The notes beneath the pieces are model-generated. The model worked only from the letters and a program-made list of their open reading frames with translations, ran no database searches and was not told the origin of the DNA. 64,000 bases of DNA from Trematomus loennbergii (Eukaryota > Chordata > Actinopteri > Perciformes > Nototheniidae). The stretch covers positions 496,001 through 560,000 of the forward strand of contig JAAOOA010000152.1 of the NCBI GenBank assembly GCA_012861695.1. Direction: 5' to 3'. The position numbers were made by a program, and so were the translations under genes. Shown here in pieces: positions 1 through 12,362 of this stretch (positions are counted from its first letter, which is position 1; the number at the start of each line of letters is the position of its first letter).

Positions 1-1592
1 TTAAAGACCTGATGTATTACTTGAACACTGAAACTAAACATTTAGCTTTATTCCCATGGGAGCTAAAGAGGACTGCATTTTGATCTTTCCCCCCCCCACC
101 CCTCTGTTTGCAGAGTTTGTTTTTAATTTCAGGGCCAAGCCTGCTGTCGACAGCTCCAACAAATGAAAGCAAAGAAAGAAATGAGGACGAGAAAGACTAA
201 CATGACACAGTGCTGATCGAGACTCTTTCTTTAAAAGAAGAAGTATTTCCCCCTCTGTTGATCCTAAGACCCCTTTGTAGACACCTCCTCTGATGGGGGG
301 GGGGAGTGTTTGAAGGGTTCACCTCCACACTCTCCTGAGAGCAGTGTTCGTGAAACCTGCTGCTACACTGTCTCGCTAAGAGGAGAACACTTCCAGACAA
401 ATGTGTCAGCTTGTTCTGATTATTGGCCGACATCTCAATGAGATCTCCAACAGCTGCTCTGGGAAAGATGGTTTGGAAAGCTGCAGTTTATATGTTGGCT
501 GGAAAGTCTTAAGTCATTCTTTCTTCATGGTGCCAGTCATTAATGAGTCAAACATGGCCGGTCCCTCCACATGCCATGAATTTGATCTTCATGCAGTATT
601 CGAGGCATTTAAACTCCAACAAAGTAAACAGAAAATGGTCATGTACAAACGTTAAAGCATCAGAAAGCCACATTCTGTATCTCTGTTAATAAAAGAGCTC
701 CTTTAGCTTCTGCATTTCCAACCTGGTGTTTGAGTCAAAACGCCCAAACGTCCCACAGTGAGCTGTGAGGCTTGTTCTGGCAGGCCGTGTTGTGCAAACA
801 GCTTTTTAGAACAACTGAGCTGTCCAATATTTATTGTTGGTTAAGCTATCAGTGAGAGATGACGACATCAGTCAGCGGCGCAGAGCAGCTCGGGGGGGGT
901 TTCCCACCCCTCAGGATGGAGAGTCCTGGCTCCTTCTCTCTGAAACTCAACAGCCATAAAAAATGACTTCATTTAAAGCTTTACTGATATTTTAACTTTA
1001 AAGCTGCTGATTTTTTTATCATTACAAGGTTCTTATCAGTGGCAAAGCCCCTGAAACCCCATCAACACCATCACTGCACAGCAGGTCACTCAACTGGGAC
1101 AGACTAATGTGAACCTAACAGTGCTGGGGGGTAACTGGTTAATGTGAAGGTGTGATGTAACCAAGGGAAGAGTCCCAAAGAGAGGGGGTTAGTTTATTTG
1201 CTGTGTTGCACTTTTTATTTTACTTGGCGGACTATAACTGCTCCACGAAAGATACCTGGTTTTCTGAAAACGTACAAGAGCTGCTTGTACAAATACCTCT
1301 TTGAATGAACTGTGTGTGCATCACTGTATCGTTAGAGAACAGGCCTGACTAGCTAGCTAGCTCAGAGAATTGTTGTGGTTGACGTATCTCTGGCTGGTTG
1401 GCTTGTTAACAGTTAGCCCGTTAGCTTAAGTATTTCTGAAGCCATCCACACAGTGATGTTGCCAAGTCTCCAGGATGTGGGGACCAACGTCACTGGGCCA
1501 CGTTCTGGAACGAGCAGCTGCTGTGTCAGCCAATCATTCAGAGCCAGGTGGGAGGAAAGAAGACAACAGGGGTTAACAAACAGACTCTACAG
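1..1592. other. Intergenic, no gene seen
   Basis: No reading frame here has splice context, protein-family resemblance or length to support a gene. The sequence has short G or C homopolymers and scattered low-complexity runs, and no recognisable transposon ends. It may belong to a large intron or a gene desert of a neighbour outside the window. Confidence 0.5.
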
Positions 1593-2078
1593 CAGGGGTG
1601 TCCTAACTACGGTGCGGGGCCAACTGCGGCCCATGGTCTATTTTGAATCGGCCCTCAGCAAATTCAAATGTAAATGTAAAATATGTTTACACTGTAGTAT
1701 TCATGTATTGATAAGCCCACTTGTCAAATAAATGTAGTCAATTCAAGTTGAAAACATTTTCTAACAAATCAAAGTGGATAAAAAAAAGCCCAATAACTTA
1801 TTCACATAACAAGCTTGAAATATAGCCTTCCCTTCCTATTTCCCCTAAATAAAAGCAATCTGAGGCTTCTGTTTAAGGGATGAGCTGCGAGCACTATAAT
1901 TCAACCCTGTTCACGGAGTGTGGGCTGTTTGTTTTCTTAAAGCATATTGAAGTATCTAGCATAATTTACCTACATCTGATTGCTTTTGCTAACTTATAAC
2001 TTAACTTCTATGAGGGGCCCAGCCCTTAGTATGTTTTTCTGTATGTGGCCCTCAGTGAAAACAGTTTGGACACCCCTG
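1593..2078. mobile_element. Non-autonomous hAT element, family 1 copy 1
   Basis: The element begins CAGGGGTGTCC and ends with the inverse GGACACCCCTG. It is flanked by 8-bp direct repeats ctctacag (1585-1592) and ctcttcag (2079-2086), 7 of 8 identical, which is the hAT target-duplication length. The interior shares segments with the copies at 32970-33471 and 53676-54194, for example the stretch reading tctattttgaat then ggccctcagc. It has no transposase coding potential. Confidence 0.85.
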
Positions 2079-2107
2079 CTCTTCAGGAAGAAACAGTGAT
2101 CACAGAT

Positions 2108-2767
2108 GCCCCTTTTCCACCAAACCGGATCCGGTTCAAAAACCGTTCTTTTGCTTTTCTGGTTCTTCTCTGTAGCACCACTTGTGTTTCCACCGCTCAG
2201 AGCCCGAGTGGAGCTGCGTCATAAATGTTTACGTGCCTTCTTATGACACCCACACGGCGCGAAAATCCCTCATATCGACAACAACAACAATGATCCCGGT
2301 AGTCTTTCTTGAGTTTTTTTAGCTTATTGCTTATTTGCTCCAGAGTCTGGTGGTATCCAGCGGGGCCAACTCCCACTGCAGCTGCTGGAAAATAGCTTTA
2401 GACCGCGTTGTGCCGTCCAACTTCATCTGTACCTCTTGCGTCGACCAAAGCCAGAGGAGGTCATTTGTCTCTTCAGCGGTCCACTGCCGCTTACATTTAC
2501 TGGCATCCATCCTGGTTCGTAGTTGTGTGTGTTGCTGTACAGAATTTGCGGCATTTTGTTGTTATTGCGCAGGTTAATCCCGCCCCCGCCTCCGACGTAA
2601 GCGCGAAGTATTGGTTCTTGGTTCTTGCCGGGCAGCCGAGTGGGGTCAGCTAAGAACCGGTTTTCGGTGCTTAGAGCCGGCTCCGCTGCGGTGGAAACAG
2701 GAAAAACAGAGCTAAATCAGGCTGTAGCCCGGAACCAGCCCTGGAACCGGTTTGGTGGAAAAGGGGC
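2108..2767. mobile_element. TIR transposon relic carrying a MYB/SANT-like ORF
   Basis: The ends form inverted repeats of about 20 bp: gccccttttccaccaaaccg on the left and the reverse complement cggtttggtggaaaaggggc on the right. The roughly 660-bp body is GC-richer than its surroundings. On the minus strand it keeps a short intact frame resembling the MYB/SANT-like DNA-binding domain of PIF/Harbinger-type transposons, so it is best read as a deletion derivative of such an element. No convincing target duplication was found, so the superfamily is an inference from the ORF. Confidence 0.65.
2331..2510 (-). CDS. MYB/SANT-like domain peptide inside a transposon (59 aa)
   Basis: An intact 59-residue frame starts at the ATG at 2510-2508 and ends at TAA 2333-2331. 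It begins MDASKCKRQWTAEET and continues with LLWLWSTQEVQ and LDGTTR, with spaced tryptophans. That layout is typical of the first helices of the trihelix/MYB-SANT domains used by PIF/Harbinger transposons and by host MSANTD-type genes. It lies wholly inside the inverted-repeat element at 2108-2767, so a transposon origin is the simplest reading. The frame stops after about two helices, so it is either truncated or a short DNA-binding remnant. Expression cannot be judged from sequence. Confidence 0.5.
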   Translation of the reverse strand: MDASKCKRQWTAEETNDLLWLWSTQEVQMKLDGTTRSKAIFQQLQWELAPLDTTRLWSK

Positions 2768-4740
2768 AAGAGAGAGAACCTTGACTGACTGATACAGAGA
2801 TGTGGAGGAGTCAGGACTGAGCTTTGTCGGTCTCAGGCCATAACACAAACGTACAGAACTGAAATCATGACCACCATGCAGAGGTAATAATACAATATAA
2901 TAACAAGTTTTAATATGATTTTCATTCTGATTTAGTATATTTTTGAAGGTTCAACTGCAAATGGTTTGAATAAAATGTAAACTATTACAGACAATTTCAC
3001 TTACAGAGTGAAATTGGCAACATGAGAACATCATGTCTGAGTAATGGCAGTCTAACTCTCCTAAAAAAGCGCTGAGAAATACAAAAATAATTCCTCTCTG
3101 GCTTTAATATGTCATGTGCTTGTGGGCCCACCCAGAAGAGTGACTGCAGCCATTCGTCTTTTTTCATAAGCTATTTCATCGTGGGCTGTGTTGTGTTGAA
3201 AACGTACACACGTCCTCCCACACGGCCTCAGCTCCAGATGGAACACGGAGCCATCTTTACGCTACTTTCCAAACAAAGACTTTCAAACGTTTTCCAGACT
3301 GGATGGCAGCAGCCTTCTTGGATAATGTCTTGGCACCGTCACTTCACTTTCTGAAACATAAATAAGGCTGTTATGAGTTCTGGCTGGCAGGCGGTTCCTA
3401 AGCTGGCCTCCTCCCTCTGTCGTCTACACCGCCCCCTCCTGTCACATGCTCTTTTTTCTGTTTTAATGGCATTGCTTTATTTAACGTTTTGAAGCCCTGT
3501 AAAACACTCCTATGATATTCCTGCACAGACCGTGTGAAAGATGTGATTTATGGGGCTTTGAAAAGCAAAGCATTCATGAAAGGAGTTGCCTGATATTCAT
3601 TGCACAGTATAACAAAGACACTCAAAGTGAATTTAATAATAATTTTAAAGGAGGCGGAGGAATAATTGTATAAAAAGAAATATTGAAAGTCAAGGTGGGA
3701 GAGGAGAGAGAAGGAGGAGAGAGGCTCCGTCTCTGGCCTGGATTACTATCATTATTGTAATGACTCTCTAATGTTTTCTTTCCTGGACCAGTAATTGTTA
3801 CCAAGCCCGCTGTTCAGAGGTGCAGGTGGACAAATTGCTGCCGAGCATTACTTTCCAGCGAGGGGGGGGGGCATAATCATTCCCACCACCATCAGGCCTC
3901 AGACTTCTCCTCCTGTCACACTCTTGGCATGTGTGGCTGTTTCACCACACCATGAGCAACGGTCACATTTCAGCACAGCAATATGTTAGATTTGATGCTC
4001 CCTTTGGTACAAGTACTACCATTGTAAATTCACTTTTTTTTAAGGGATTTTTTTTTTTCTAATTTAATTGCCAAGGTACGATCGAAACCAATGGGTTTCC
4101 AGTTTGCGACAGAAGATATATTCAGAGTTTCTGCTCCCTTGAACCTGTAGATAACTTGAACTCACTGATAATATAGATCTTTTGAATATGGAAAGAACGC
4201 TGCGTTTTCCTGAGATGCTGCCATGTTCCCCTTCTCCAGCTCCCACAGCCAGTCGTGGTGTATCTGCATGTATTGACCCTTTTAAACTTCCACGGCCCAT
4301 ATAACCCATGTGAACCCCCGCCCACCGCCACCTGCGGCAAACCGTCCATGACTCTTAAAAGCAGCCAGATGTTCCTGTAAGTCTGGGATTTCTCCGCATT
4401 TTCATGACAAGGGCTCACAGAATTGAGGCAAATTAGTAAACGTGAGAGGATTTGAACTGTCAGGTGTGACGGCATATCTTTATTTAATCTATGAGAAAAT
4501 GATATTTCAATAAACTCACCTGATTCATGAAATGAAAAGAAACACATTTGAACTCTGGAACAGAGTTATTTTAGAACCTGTCCATCATTTTTTTAATAAA
4601 GGTTCATTTTATTGTCTACTTTCACTTTGGTTAGACTTTTTCTCCGTTTCCCAGAATGCCTTTCAACTACTCCCCAGAGAACCTGTGCAGACTTGTTGCC
4701 TTGGGGATTTAAAGAAGTAGGAGGAGGAAATGATTGTTAA
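2768..4740. other. Intergenic, no gene seen
   Basis: Only short unspliced frames without family resemblance were found. The stretch has AT-rich low complexity and a few homopolymers. A TTAA site at 4737-4740 is the left target duplication of the following element. Confidence 0.45.
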
Positions 4741-5528
4741 AGGTCCCATGTCATGGCCATTTCCATTGATCATAATTCCATTGTTGAGGTATACTAGAAT
4801 AGATTTATATTGTGCAATTTTCCAAACTCACATTGGTTTCTCATACAGCATCTCTGTAAACTACGTGTATTCACTGAATTTCACTCTCTGCTTTAACGGC
4901 TCGTTGTAGCTCCAATAGCTCTAGCCCCCACCCTCCCTGTGAGCACAGTGTGCTCTGATTGGTCGGGACGTTGTGAATCGCGCTGAGCTCCGTGGAGGTG
5001 TTGTTTCCTTGTTTAGGATACATAGCGAAACACAGCCAAACTCATCCTGAGCACACACAAATCACAGCCGAAGTAAAAACAATAAGTGTGGCTTGATATT
5101 GAGTAAGAAAAAGGTTGATAAACGCTGTGAGAATGGGTCTGCAGAGAGAATTTCGCCGCGATCCCAACTGTCTGTTATCAGCCTGCAGCCAGGGAGGAGA
5201 AATCAGCTGAGCTGCCTGTGTGTGAGGAAGTCCGTGGATTGGTCAATTTGGACCAATCAGCGGGGGCTTAACGTAACGGCTCCGCGGACGTAACGTAATG
5301 GCTCCACGGATTGGTCCATTTCGTTCCGGGTACGGGGTTACGTCACCCCGTCCCGGAAGAATCAAATGGACAATGACGTATCTCCAACGAGGCGTTTTGG
5401 GGAGGTATTTTCTGTGTTAGAGTTTTACTCGCTACTCGGTTTTGACTCTGCACACCGTTTACATGCATAAAAACCTTCATAACACACAAGGGGACGGGTA
5501 ATAACCGGAAAAGCATGACATGGGACCT
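4741..5528. mobile_element. TTAA-flanked non-autonomous DNA transposon (about 790 bp)
   Basis: The termini are inverted repeats, aggtcccatgtcatg at the left and catgacatgggacct at the right. TTAA lies immediately outside both ends (4737-4740 and 5529-5532). A TTAA target duplication is characteristic of piggyBac and Kolobok elements. Inside are short direct motifs such as accaatc. A related, less complete copy lies in inverted orientation near 31007-31810, and the DNA next to the 57-bp minisatellite near 41.1 kb is similar. No transposase is encoded. Confidence 0.75.
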
Positions 5529-8500
5529 TTAAGTTAAAGAAGTGTTTGTCCTGCTTCCTCACTCAGAATCCCACCTGTCTTGCATTGCATGCTGGTCTAT
5601 TTTATGTCACTGATATTGAACAAATTGATCTCTGTGCCTCTTCTGCAATGACAGTACTAAGATTGCTTATATGCACATTGATGGGATTTGCATGGAACCA
5701 ATTGGAGGAAACCAATACTGAAAACCTACCATTACCTGTTTTCTTCGGCTGCAGAGGCTTATACAAAATCTAGCCAAAGAACTATTCAAGGTTCCCAGCA
5801 GCCTTAGCAGAGACGGTATGTTCTTGCAGGACTTTAAACAGTACACAGAGTCATCGAGGTCCCCTAAAGAACTGGTTGCACGCTGCGATCCATTTTCAGA
5901 CGTTAATGTGAGCGTGTTTCCCAGCAGCTTTCTTTCAGTCCCAGATGGTCCTTCGTTGACTTCTTGAAAGAACCAACATCAAAAGGCGAATTCCACATCT
6001 TTTGAAAGTGTTGTAATTACCAGTGTGAAAGCAGCACATGTGTGGCGCAGACTGCATCCATCAAACACCTGATTCTAATCACCGCCATGCTGCACCCATC
6101 GCTGTGACACCCACAAAATAGCTAAGTAGGATATTAAAAACTCTATTGTTCTTAGAAAAGCACTAGCTATCATTGTTTATTTGTAATTACCAAAACTCAT
6201 CTGAGTACATTGTTTTGATCCAGTCACTTTAAAATATGGGCACGGACATCATTTAAAAACGTGCCTGTCTTCAACACCACAAATAAAAACACCAGAATCT
6301 CATTTTGTCAAATGTGATGACAAAGGGGGAGGCTTTAGTTCTGCATTCTCAGACGAGACCACAACAACCACTGATAATCTGTAAATAGTTTTGGCGCTAC
6401 ACTTCCTAGAAAGCCTTGACAAAGTGTTGCTCTTCCTAAACTGATGACAGAAGTATCTGGATCTTTAGCTACCAAGTGCTCCCCTGTGGTTCACCTGCTA
6501 ATTGCTAAAAGTCTGTATTTGTTTCTGTTTCTCCCCCTGTCTCCCTATTTCATATCTATCACTGTGATACAGGCACTAATTGCCCAAAAATTATTTGACA
6601 CCATTTTTATTTATACATGGTTAAATATATTGGGTAGAGCAGCTTTCATTTTGTATTCTTACCCATGGTTCAAATTGTACAAATCTGTAGAGTTATTTTG
6701 AAAAAATGTACAGTCAGAAAAGATATAACTGATGACCAGAAAAAGTATTTTAAAGTAACAGAAAGTTAAATCAGCTGTCTATTCACGTTTCACTTCTCAT
6801 GCCATTTGAAAGTTTTCTCTTGGTATGCACAGTGATTGAAAATGCGTTTCTCTGCAGGGGTTAGGGTTAGTTACTCACATGTCCTCACGCAGCCCTGTCT
6901 TTACTGTCCCTGTCCCTGTCCCGGGCCTCAGCAGGCTCACGGGACATGTTCCTGCTCAGTGACTCAGGCTGAACCATAAACCACTCTGTGCAGGCCGTGT
7001 GCCACAACACGTTTCCATGCTCTCTCAGCGAGCAAACTTGCAAACAGCTGCGCTTTCCATCAGAAGTGGTTTCTGGAGATGTGTTTTTTTTCCTCTCTTC
7101 CTGAGGGGGGGCTGCAGATAGAAGCCGGCCCCTACACTCAGCTGTACGGTCCATGCACACGTTTATTAGCAGCACAGTCTTGAATCATGCAGTCTCAGAT
7201 TTATTGCTGGTGGTGACAACTTGAAGAAGGTCGCCATGGCCTCGGGTGTGGGGGGGGGGGCTGACACAATCAGAGTGTTTTCTTGACCAATGAACTGTGG
7301 GATGAGTCCCTTAAAATCATATTAAAATAATTAACTTTAGTAAGAAAGTTGGTCTGACTTTAGGTTTGAATGTGTGCAGATTGTTCAGTTATTGGGGTTT
7401 GAAAAGAGAACACATCAGCCATCTGTCCTGACACATACTCTGTGTGTATCCACTTATTCACACAAGAAAACGTATGGGAACACAGGATTTATTTGTGTTT
7501 ACATTATGATAAAGTTGTGAGTTCCTGAGGCTAATTTGAAGGTAAATACTTACTATTACCCATAAGGCTTCTGGTGTGAAACAGGAAGCAGCATCAGAGT
7601 GACCTCTAGTGGTTTGGATTTGGGGAGACAAAGCTAATACTTTCTCCAATGCAACACAACACTATGTTTAGCTGCAGGTTAAACATTTGATATATTGGTG
7701 CAGTGAGAGAAACATATTTGTATAGGCAGTGGAATACATGAGTGGTTAGTGTTGAATAATTAATAAAAGACCACTATTTATGTCTGAGGAATTGTGGACA
7801 GAATATTTATTACATTTCTTTGTGCTTGCAATGACTTGCAGTGAGAGAGTAGAAACATGCTTTGTTGGTTGGCACAAACTGACTCTTAATCATGCTTTCA
7901 CACATGCTTGGTGAATTTGAAGATTTGAAAGGTGTCTGACTGGTCGTTGCCAACCGACCAACACTGTAACATATAAATAACTCCACTTTCATTCCTTTCT
8001 TTAGTCGAGTCACCAAAGTTCATTTAAAGATCAATGTGTTTCTCCTACTTTACTGAGATAACCAGAGTGAGTTGAGGTTCAATTCTCTCCGTTTTCTCTT
8101 GTTTACTCTCTAATTGCCTGCTCGCTTAGGCAGTATAAATTGCCTCAGTCTGGGATCTGATCAATAGTGCTGGTGCGATGTTAAAAGCTGGATAGCGGCT
8201 AATGAGTGTGATGTGTGCTAAAGACACAGGTCAGAGCGGCATCCCCCCCCCTCCATAATGAACCCCCTGCTGAGGGACATGTTTATAAGGGAGAAGATAT
8301 AGACCGTTTGCTGTGAGCTTCAACGTGCTCTCTCATTTAGATTTAAAGTTGTGCTCTGATGATCAATGGCAACACTTTTTCCACAGGGCAGTGAATTATT
8401 GCAAACAAGTCTTTTCAGTGGAGTCTCTCAGTCAGCCCCGAAAGTTAGTCCAACTCGTGGGGCCAACTATTTGGCCCGTCGGCCCCCAAAGGATGCTGGG

Positions 8501-8832
8501 GTGGAGCAGCATAGGAGAACAGAGAGTTGTTGCAGAACCTACAACAATCAAAGATCACATTCTTCATTAAACATGCCAAGAAAATACACATCATTTTTTG
8601 TTTTTTCTAAATTCTAAATCTTTTTATTGGTCAGTCAGATTAGCTTCAATCCATCATGCATAGAATACGAGACAAACATCATATTGTACAATCCTTAATT
8701 GACAGCGCTACAGCCAAACATTGTGAATTTAAACTGAAAAATATACATTTATATGGAAAAATGCATCAGGTGATGTTCCTTATGAGAGCATCAGACAGTT
8801 TCAAGTTGTTAAGTTTGAAGTCCTTCAATTAA
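5529..8832. other. Intergenic, no gene seen
   Basis: No exon-like or protein-like segment was recognised. It holds AT-rich unique sequence with a poly-G run near 7250. The last four bases (8829-8832, TTAA) are the target duplication of the next element. Confidence 0.45.
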
Positions 8833-9214
8833 AGGTGGGGTAGGTACATTTGAGAAACCGGCTCGAGATACACTTTTTGTTATATTCCATGGAATGCTCT
8901 TAACATCCCGATAGCAATGAATATCTTAAGTGCTTTGACAAAAAATCCATAAATAAATGTCATCTGTGGAAGCCGTAGTACTGTAAAAAGCACGACCAAT
9001 CATTTTAGCCGGCCCGGCTAAAATAACTGGATGGCCTACCTGCCTGTCAGCCTTCCATCTGTGCACAAACTTATCTCGTGCCCTCATTGGTCATGTGCGC
9101 GTTCGTGTGTGTTGGAGGAGGGACTCTGTAAGGAAGTGGCAGATTTGTTCCGGTTGTGTATTTTCAAATTTTAGCGCACTCGAGCTGGTTTCTCCAAAAT
9201 TACCTACCCCACCT
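8833..9214. mobile_element. TTAA MITE, 'aggtgggg' family, copy 1
   Basis: It begins aggtggggtaggtac and ends with the inverse tacctaccccacct. TTAA flanks both sides (8829-8832 and 9215-9218). The interior includes ccggctcgag near one end and an inverted ctcgagctgg near the other. Clear relatives occur at 56879-57256 and about 28953-29303. This is a short, non-coding cut-and-paste element family with at least three copies in the window. Confidence 0.85.
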
Positions 9215-9218
9215 TTAA

Positions 9219-10458
9219 GCGGAACGTTAGAATAATAGCAACATGAGCATTGTCCGCTGTTCTGAGACGTAAAAGATGGAGTCATGACGTGGCTCCTCGG
9301 ACTCTGCTCGGTGGAACAGCACACTAAAACAGAACTGACATTAGCTTGTTCGTGTTCCTGCTCCTCTCAGGACTCAAACACTTGTTTACCACAATTAAAT
9401 CCAATTAAGTGTTAGGGTCATGTGACCTTTGTTTATAACCTTGTCTGCTTGTAAGTAGACAGTGTGGACCTCAAAGAATAAAAGAGCCTACATGTAACTA
9501 AATGTTACCAGATTGGCACGGTTTACCTTCTTTTGTTCATTTAAGCCAGCTTTTACACAGACATTTCTAACATGTTATCTTTCTAGTCATCAGTTTCCCT
9601 CAGCTGTGATTGGCTGCTGATGATGGCTTGATGTTATGTTGCTCATGGTTAATCAAAGTCAAATGAAATTCTTTCCACACACATTGAACAAAGAAAATAG
9701 GCCTTCACAATAGTCAAAGAAATTAAAACTGTGAGGCAAAACTCAAATGATGATAAGCAAACTTGGGTCGTTTTCTGCCGGACAGCAAAGACATTTCTCC
9801 TCTCCACTGTGCTGTCCCTGTTATATGTGTCGGAGACCCCCCCCCCCCCACAGGTCTGCTGTGACCACACGGTAATCCTCCGGTGGGTGTTCAGGTTCAG
9901 CTGCTCCGCGCTGCCACAACTCATCCGTGACAAAGCCCTCAGATTGGAGGACAGTTATCTGGACTGGGGACGAGAGGTTGACCTAAATTGTCTCACCAGA
10001 GAGGGGAGTCCAGCCTTCAGGCAATCTCCCACTCCTCCCTTCAATGCATTGGAAGTCCCAGCGGCCCCCCGCTCGGCTCGGAGAAGGCCTCATCTATCAA
10101 ATGGGGCGGACAGGAGAATGAGGTGATCCTCCGATGTCCTTCAACTTTCAAATGACAAAGAACTCCAGAGGAGAGCTTCCAGTCTCCAGTAAGAGACCAA
10201 TAACAGGCAGAGACGTCAAGACGTCTCAATTGAAGCTCTCCTTGAAGGGATCTTCTGCTGTACACTTTGTGTTTGACATCATTCTTACTATGAAGCCAAC
10301 TGATTAGGATCAGATCCATTCTACTCTATGCTGATGTGATACGGTGTCACTCACTCTGACCGACCAATAGGAGTGCCTTGAGCAAGCACCGGACATCCCC
10401 CTTCCCCCCTCACTCCATTGCTCCCCGGGCGCTGTACAATAGCTGCCCACTTCTCCTA
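9219..10458. other. Intergenic, no gene seen
   Basis: No gene was recognised. Positions about 9880-10290 are moderately GC-rich and not obviously repetitive. That stretch has open frames on both strands without family resemblance, and could be conserved non-coding sequence. Confidence 0.35.
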
Positions 10459-10697
10459 GTACTAGACTCCTGGTGCTAGACTCCTGGTGCTAGACTCCTG
10501 GTGCTAGACTCCTGCTAGACTCCTGGTGCTAGACTCCTGGTGCTAGACTCCTGTGCTAGACTCCTGTGCTAGACTCCTGGTGCTAGACTCCTGGTGCTAG
10601 ACTCCTGGCACTAGACTCCTAGTACTAGACTCCTGGTGCTAGACTCCTGGTACTAGACTCCTGGTACTAGACTCCTGGTACTAGACTCCTGGTACTA
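10459..10697. repeat. 14-bp minisatellite (tagactcctggtgc)
   Basis: About 17 tandem units of roughly 14 bp lie here. The dominant unit is tagactcctggtgc, with variants ending gtac, gcac and agtac and a few shortened 10-12 bp units. Mixed unit types suggest expansion by slippage or unequal exchange. It has no coding role. Confidence 0.9.
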
Positions 10698-10979
10698 GGA
10701 TGGGTTCAAAGCAGAGGACACATGTCACTGTGTGCTGTGTGCTCTGCATGTGAGACCATTACAGAGGGTTTCATCCCTCCCATTCTATTCTATAGGAAGT
10801 CATCCCAACACTCAGCTCCACAGAGTGATCCAACATCTGTCAGCTCTCCGTTTTGGGGTTATTCTGTATCCTGTGTATTTATATTGTTTATTCAATATAT
10901 ATACTCTATCGATATATATATCCTTCATTATTGATATGTTTATCTTTATTTTTTGTATTCTGTTCTATTTTTTATATAT

Positions 10980-11133
10980 TAATTGTATTATGTTAGTTGA
11001 AAGCAATAATATTAAGTTGAACCTAATATTTTGTATTTAAACCTAGTATTATTGCTTTCAACTATTCAATACAGTTATGTGAAATCAGTTGGCATGATAC
11101 ATTCAATTCAAATCAACGTTTCAGTTTTCAGGG
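10980..11133. mobile_element. Hairpin MITE copy (gttagttgaaagcaata family)
   Basis: Two inverted arms are present: one carries ttagttgaaagcaata and the other attgctttcaact. The outer right end reads caacgtttcagttttcag. The same arms appear in the better-preserved copy at 43882-44072. The left outer arm seems shortened here. Confidence 0.6.
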
Positions 11134-11721
11134 TAGTTGTATTTCTCTTCAGGGTGTTCTTGTATTCTGTACATTCTGTAAATGTAAATGGGTCGATGTT
11201 GTCTTGTTTCCTCTTTATTGTTTGCCCCTCATTTGTTTGCTTATACTCTTTCTGTTTTCTGTTTCCTTTGTTTGTTTCTTGCGTTTCTCTTCTATTTCTG
11301 TCCTGTCCTTGCTTTCTCGACAGGTTCCTCAGCTTGAATTCAGTCTATAGAGTTTGAGACTTTCAAAGGGACTCAGAACTTGTCAAGGTCAGCAGAGGTG
11401 GCTGCTGGGATATATTAATGAGCCTGTGCCTTCAGGGAGAGTTAATGAAAGGGAAGCAGCTCTGCTCTTACCCCAGGACATTGTCCAGCGGTTGTTATGT
11501 TAATCACTTAGGCCTAATTAATACCATGCATATCATTAGCAAAGTGGGGATTCAAATGCCAGCATGTGTTAATTACTGTTGTAGAAGTCATCCACAGTGA
11601 ATGGTGACCGTCTGCCAGCCCTCTCATGTGAGCTGGAAAAGTTTCCAGAAATAATGGAGAGGAGAAAACATACAGCCAGCAGCAGCTTTGTAGGCTACTA
11701 TAACATATAACACAAAATGCC
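11134..11721. other. Non-coding, possible conserved regulatory sequence
   Basis: No gene was seen. Positions about 11380-11600 are dense in homeodomain and POU-like motifs (ttaatga, ttaatcac, taattaa, atgcatat) in non-repetitive sequence, which is a typical look for a vertebrate conserved enhancer. This is a visual impression only, because no alignment was possible. Confidence 0.25.
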
Positions 11722-12001
11722 TATTTCTCTCAAATATTGTTCAAGAACTTGTCTAAATCTGTTTTAGTGAGCACTTCTCCTTTGCCGAGATAATCCATCC
11801 ACCTCACAGGTGTGGCATATCAAGATGCTGATCAGACAGCATGGTTCTTGCACAGGTGTGCCTTTGGCAGATTTCTGAACAATATTTGAGAGAAATAGGC
11901 CTTTTGTGTTCATAGAAGAATTCTTAGATCTTTGATTTCAGCTCATAAACAATGGGAGCAAAAACAAAAGTGTTGCGTTTATATTTTTGTTCAGTGTTTA
12001 A

Positions 12002-12039
<38 letters not shown>

Positions 12040-12055
12040 TTAAACACTGAACAAA
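11722..12055. mobile_element. Tc1/mariner-like relic ending in an AT palindrome
   Basis: The stretch aaaggcc/ggcctatttctctcaa ... gccgagataatccatccacc ... cacaggtgtggcatatcaag, running to cactgaacaaaaatataaac on the opposite strand, resembles the terminal part of a widespread fish Tc1-like transposon. The transposase region is missing. At the right edge the terminal cactgaac motif occurs twice in opposite orientation around a (TA)n tract at about 12001-12036. This fits insertion at TA and makes a palindrome from about 11989 to 12053. Confidence 0.6.
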
Positions 12056-12263
12056 GTATGCACAGGTGTGTATGTATGTATATATACATATATGCATTTT
12101 TTATTTATTATTTTGGATGGCTTTATCACACACAGAGGAATTGACAATAAAGTTGACTTTGACTTGGTATACTTGTTTTTCCTATAATTGTACGTATGTT
12201 TCTGTATTTTGACTGTTTAACTCAAAACCAGTACTAATGTTACACAGGATGTTTGACAGTATC

Positions 12264-12272
12264 AAGTGTGTG

Positions 12273-12360
<88 letters not shown>

Positions 12361-12362
12361 TG
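12264..12362. repeat. (GT)n microsatellite
   Basis: Nearly uninterrupted GT dinucleotide tract of about 95 bp, with single-base phase breaks near 12275 and 12322. Confidence 0.97.

Noticed and set aside
401..655. 84-codon plus-strand open frame near the window start
   Set aside because: No family resemblance or exon signals; an overlapping opposite-strand frame is equally long.
9649..10319. Overlapping open frames of 90-130 codons on both strands
   Set aside because: No protein similarity recognised. GC-rich unique DNA gives open frames in several registers.
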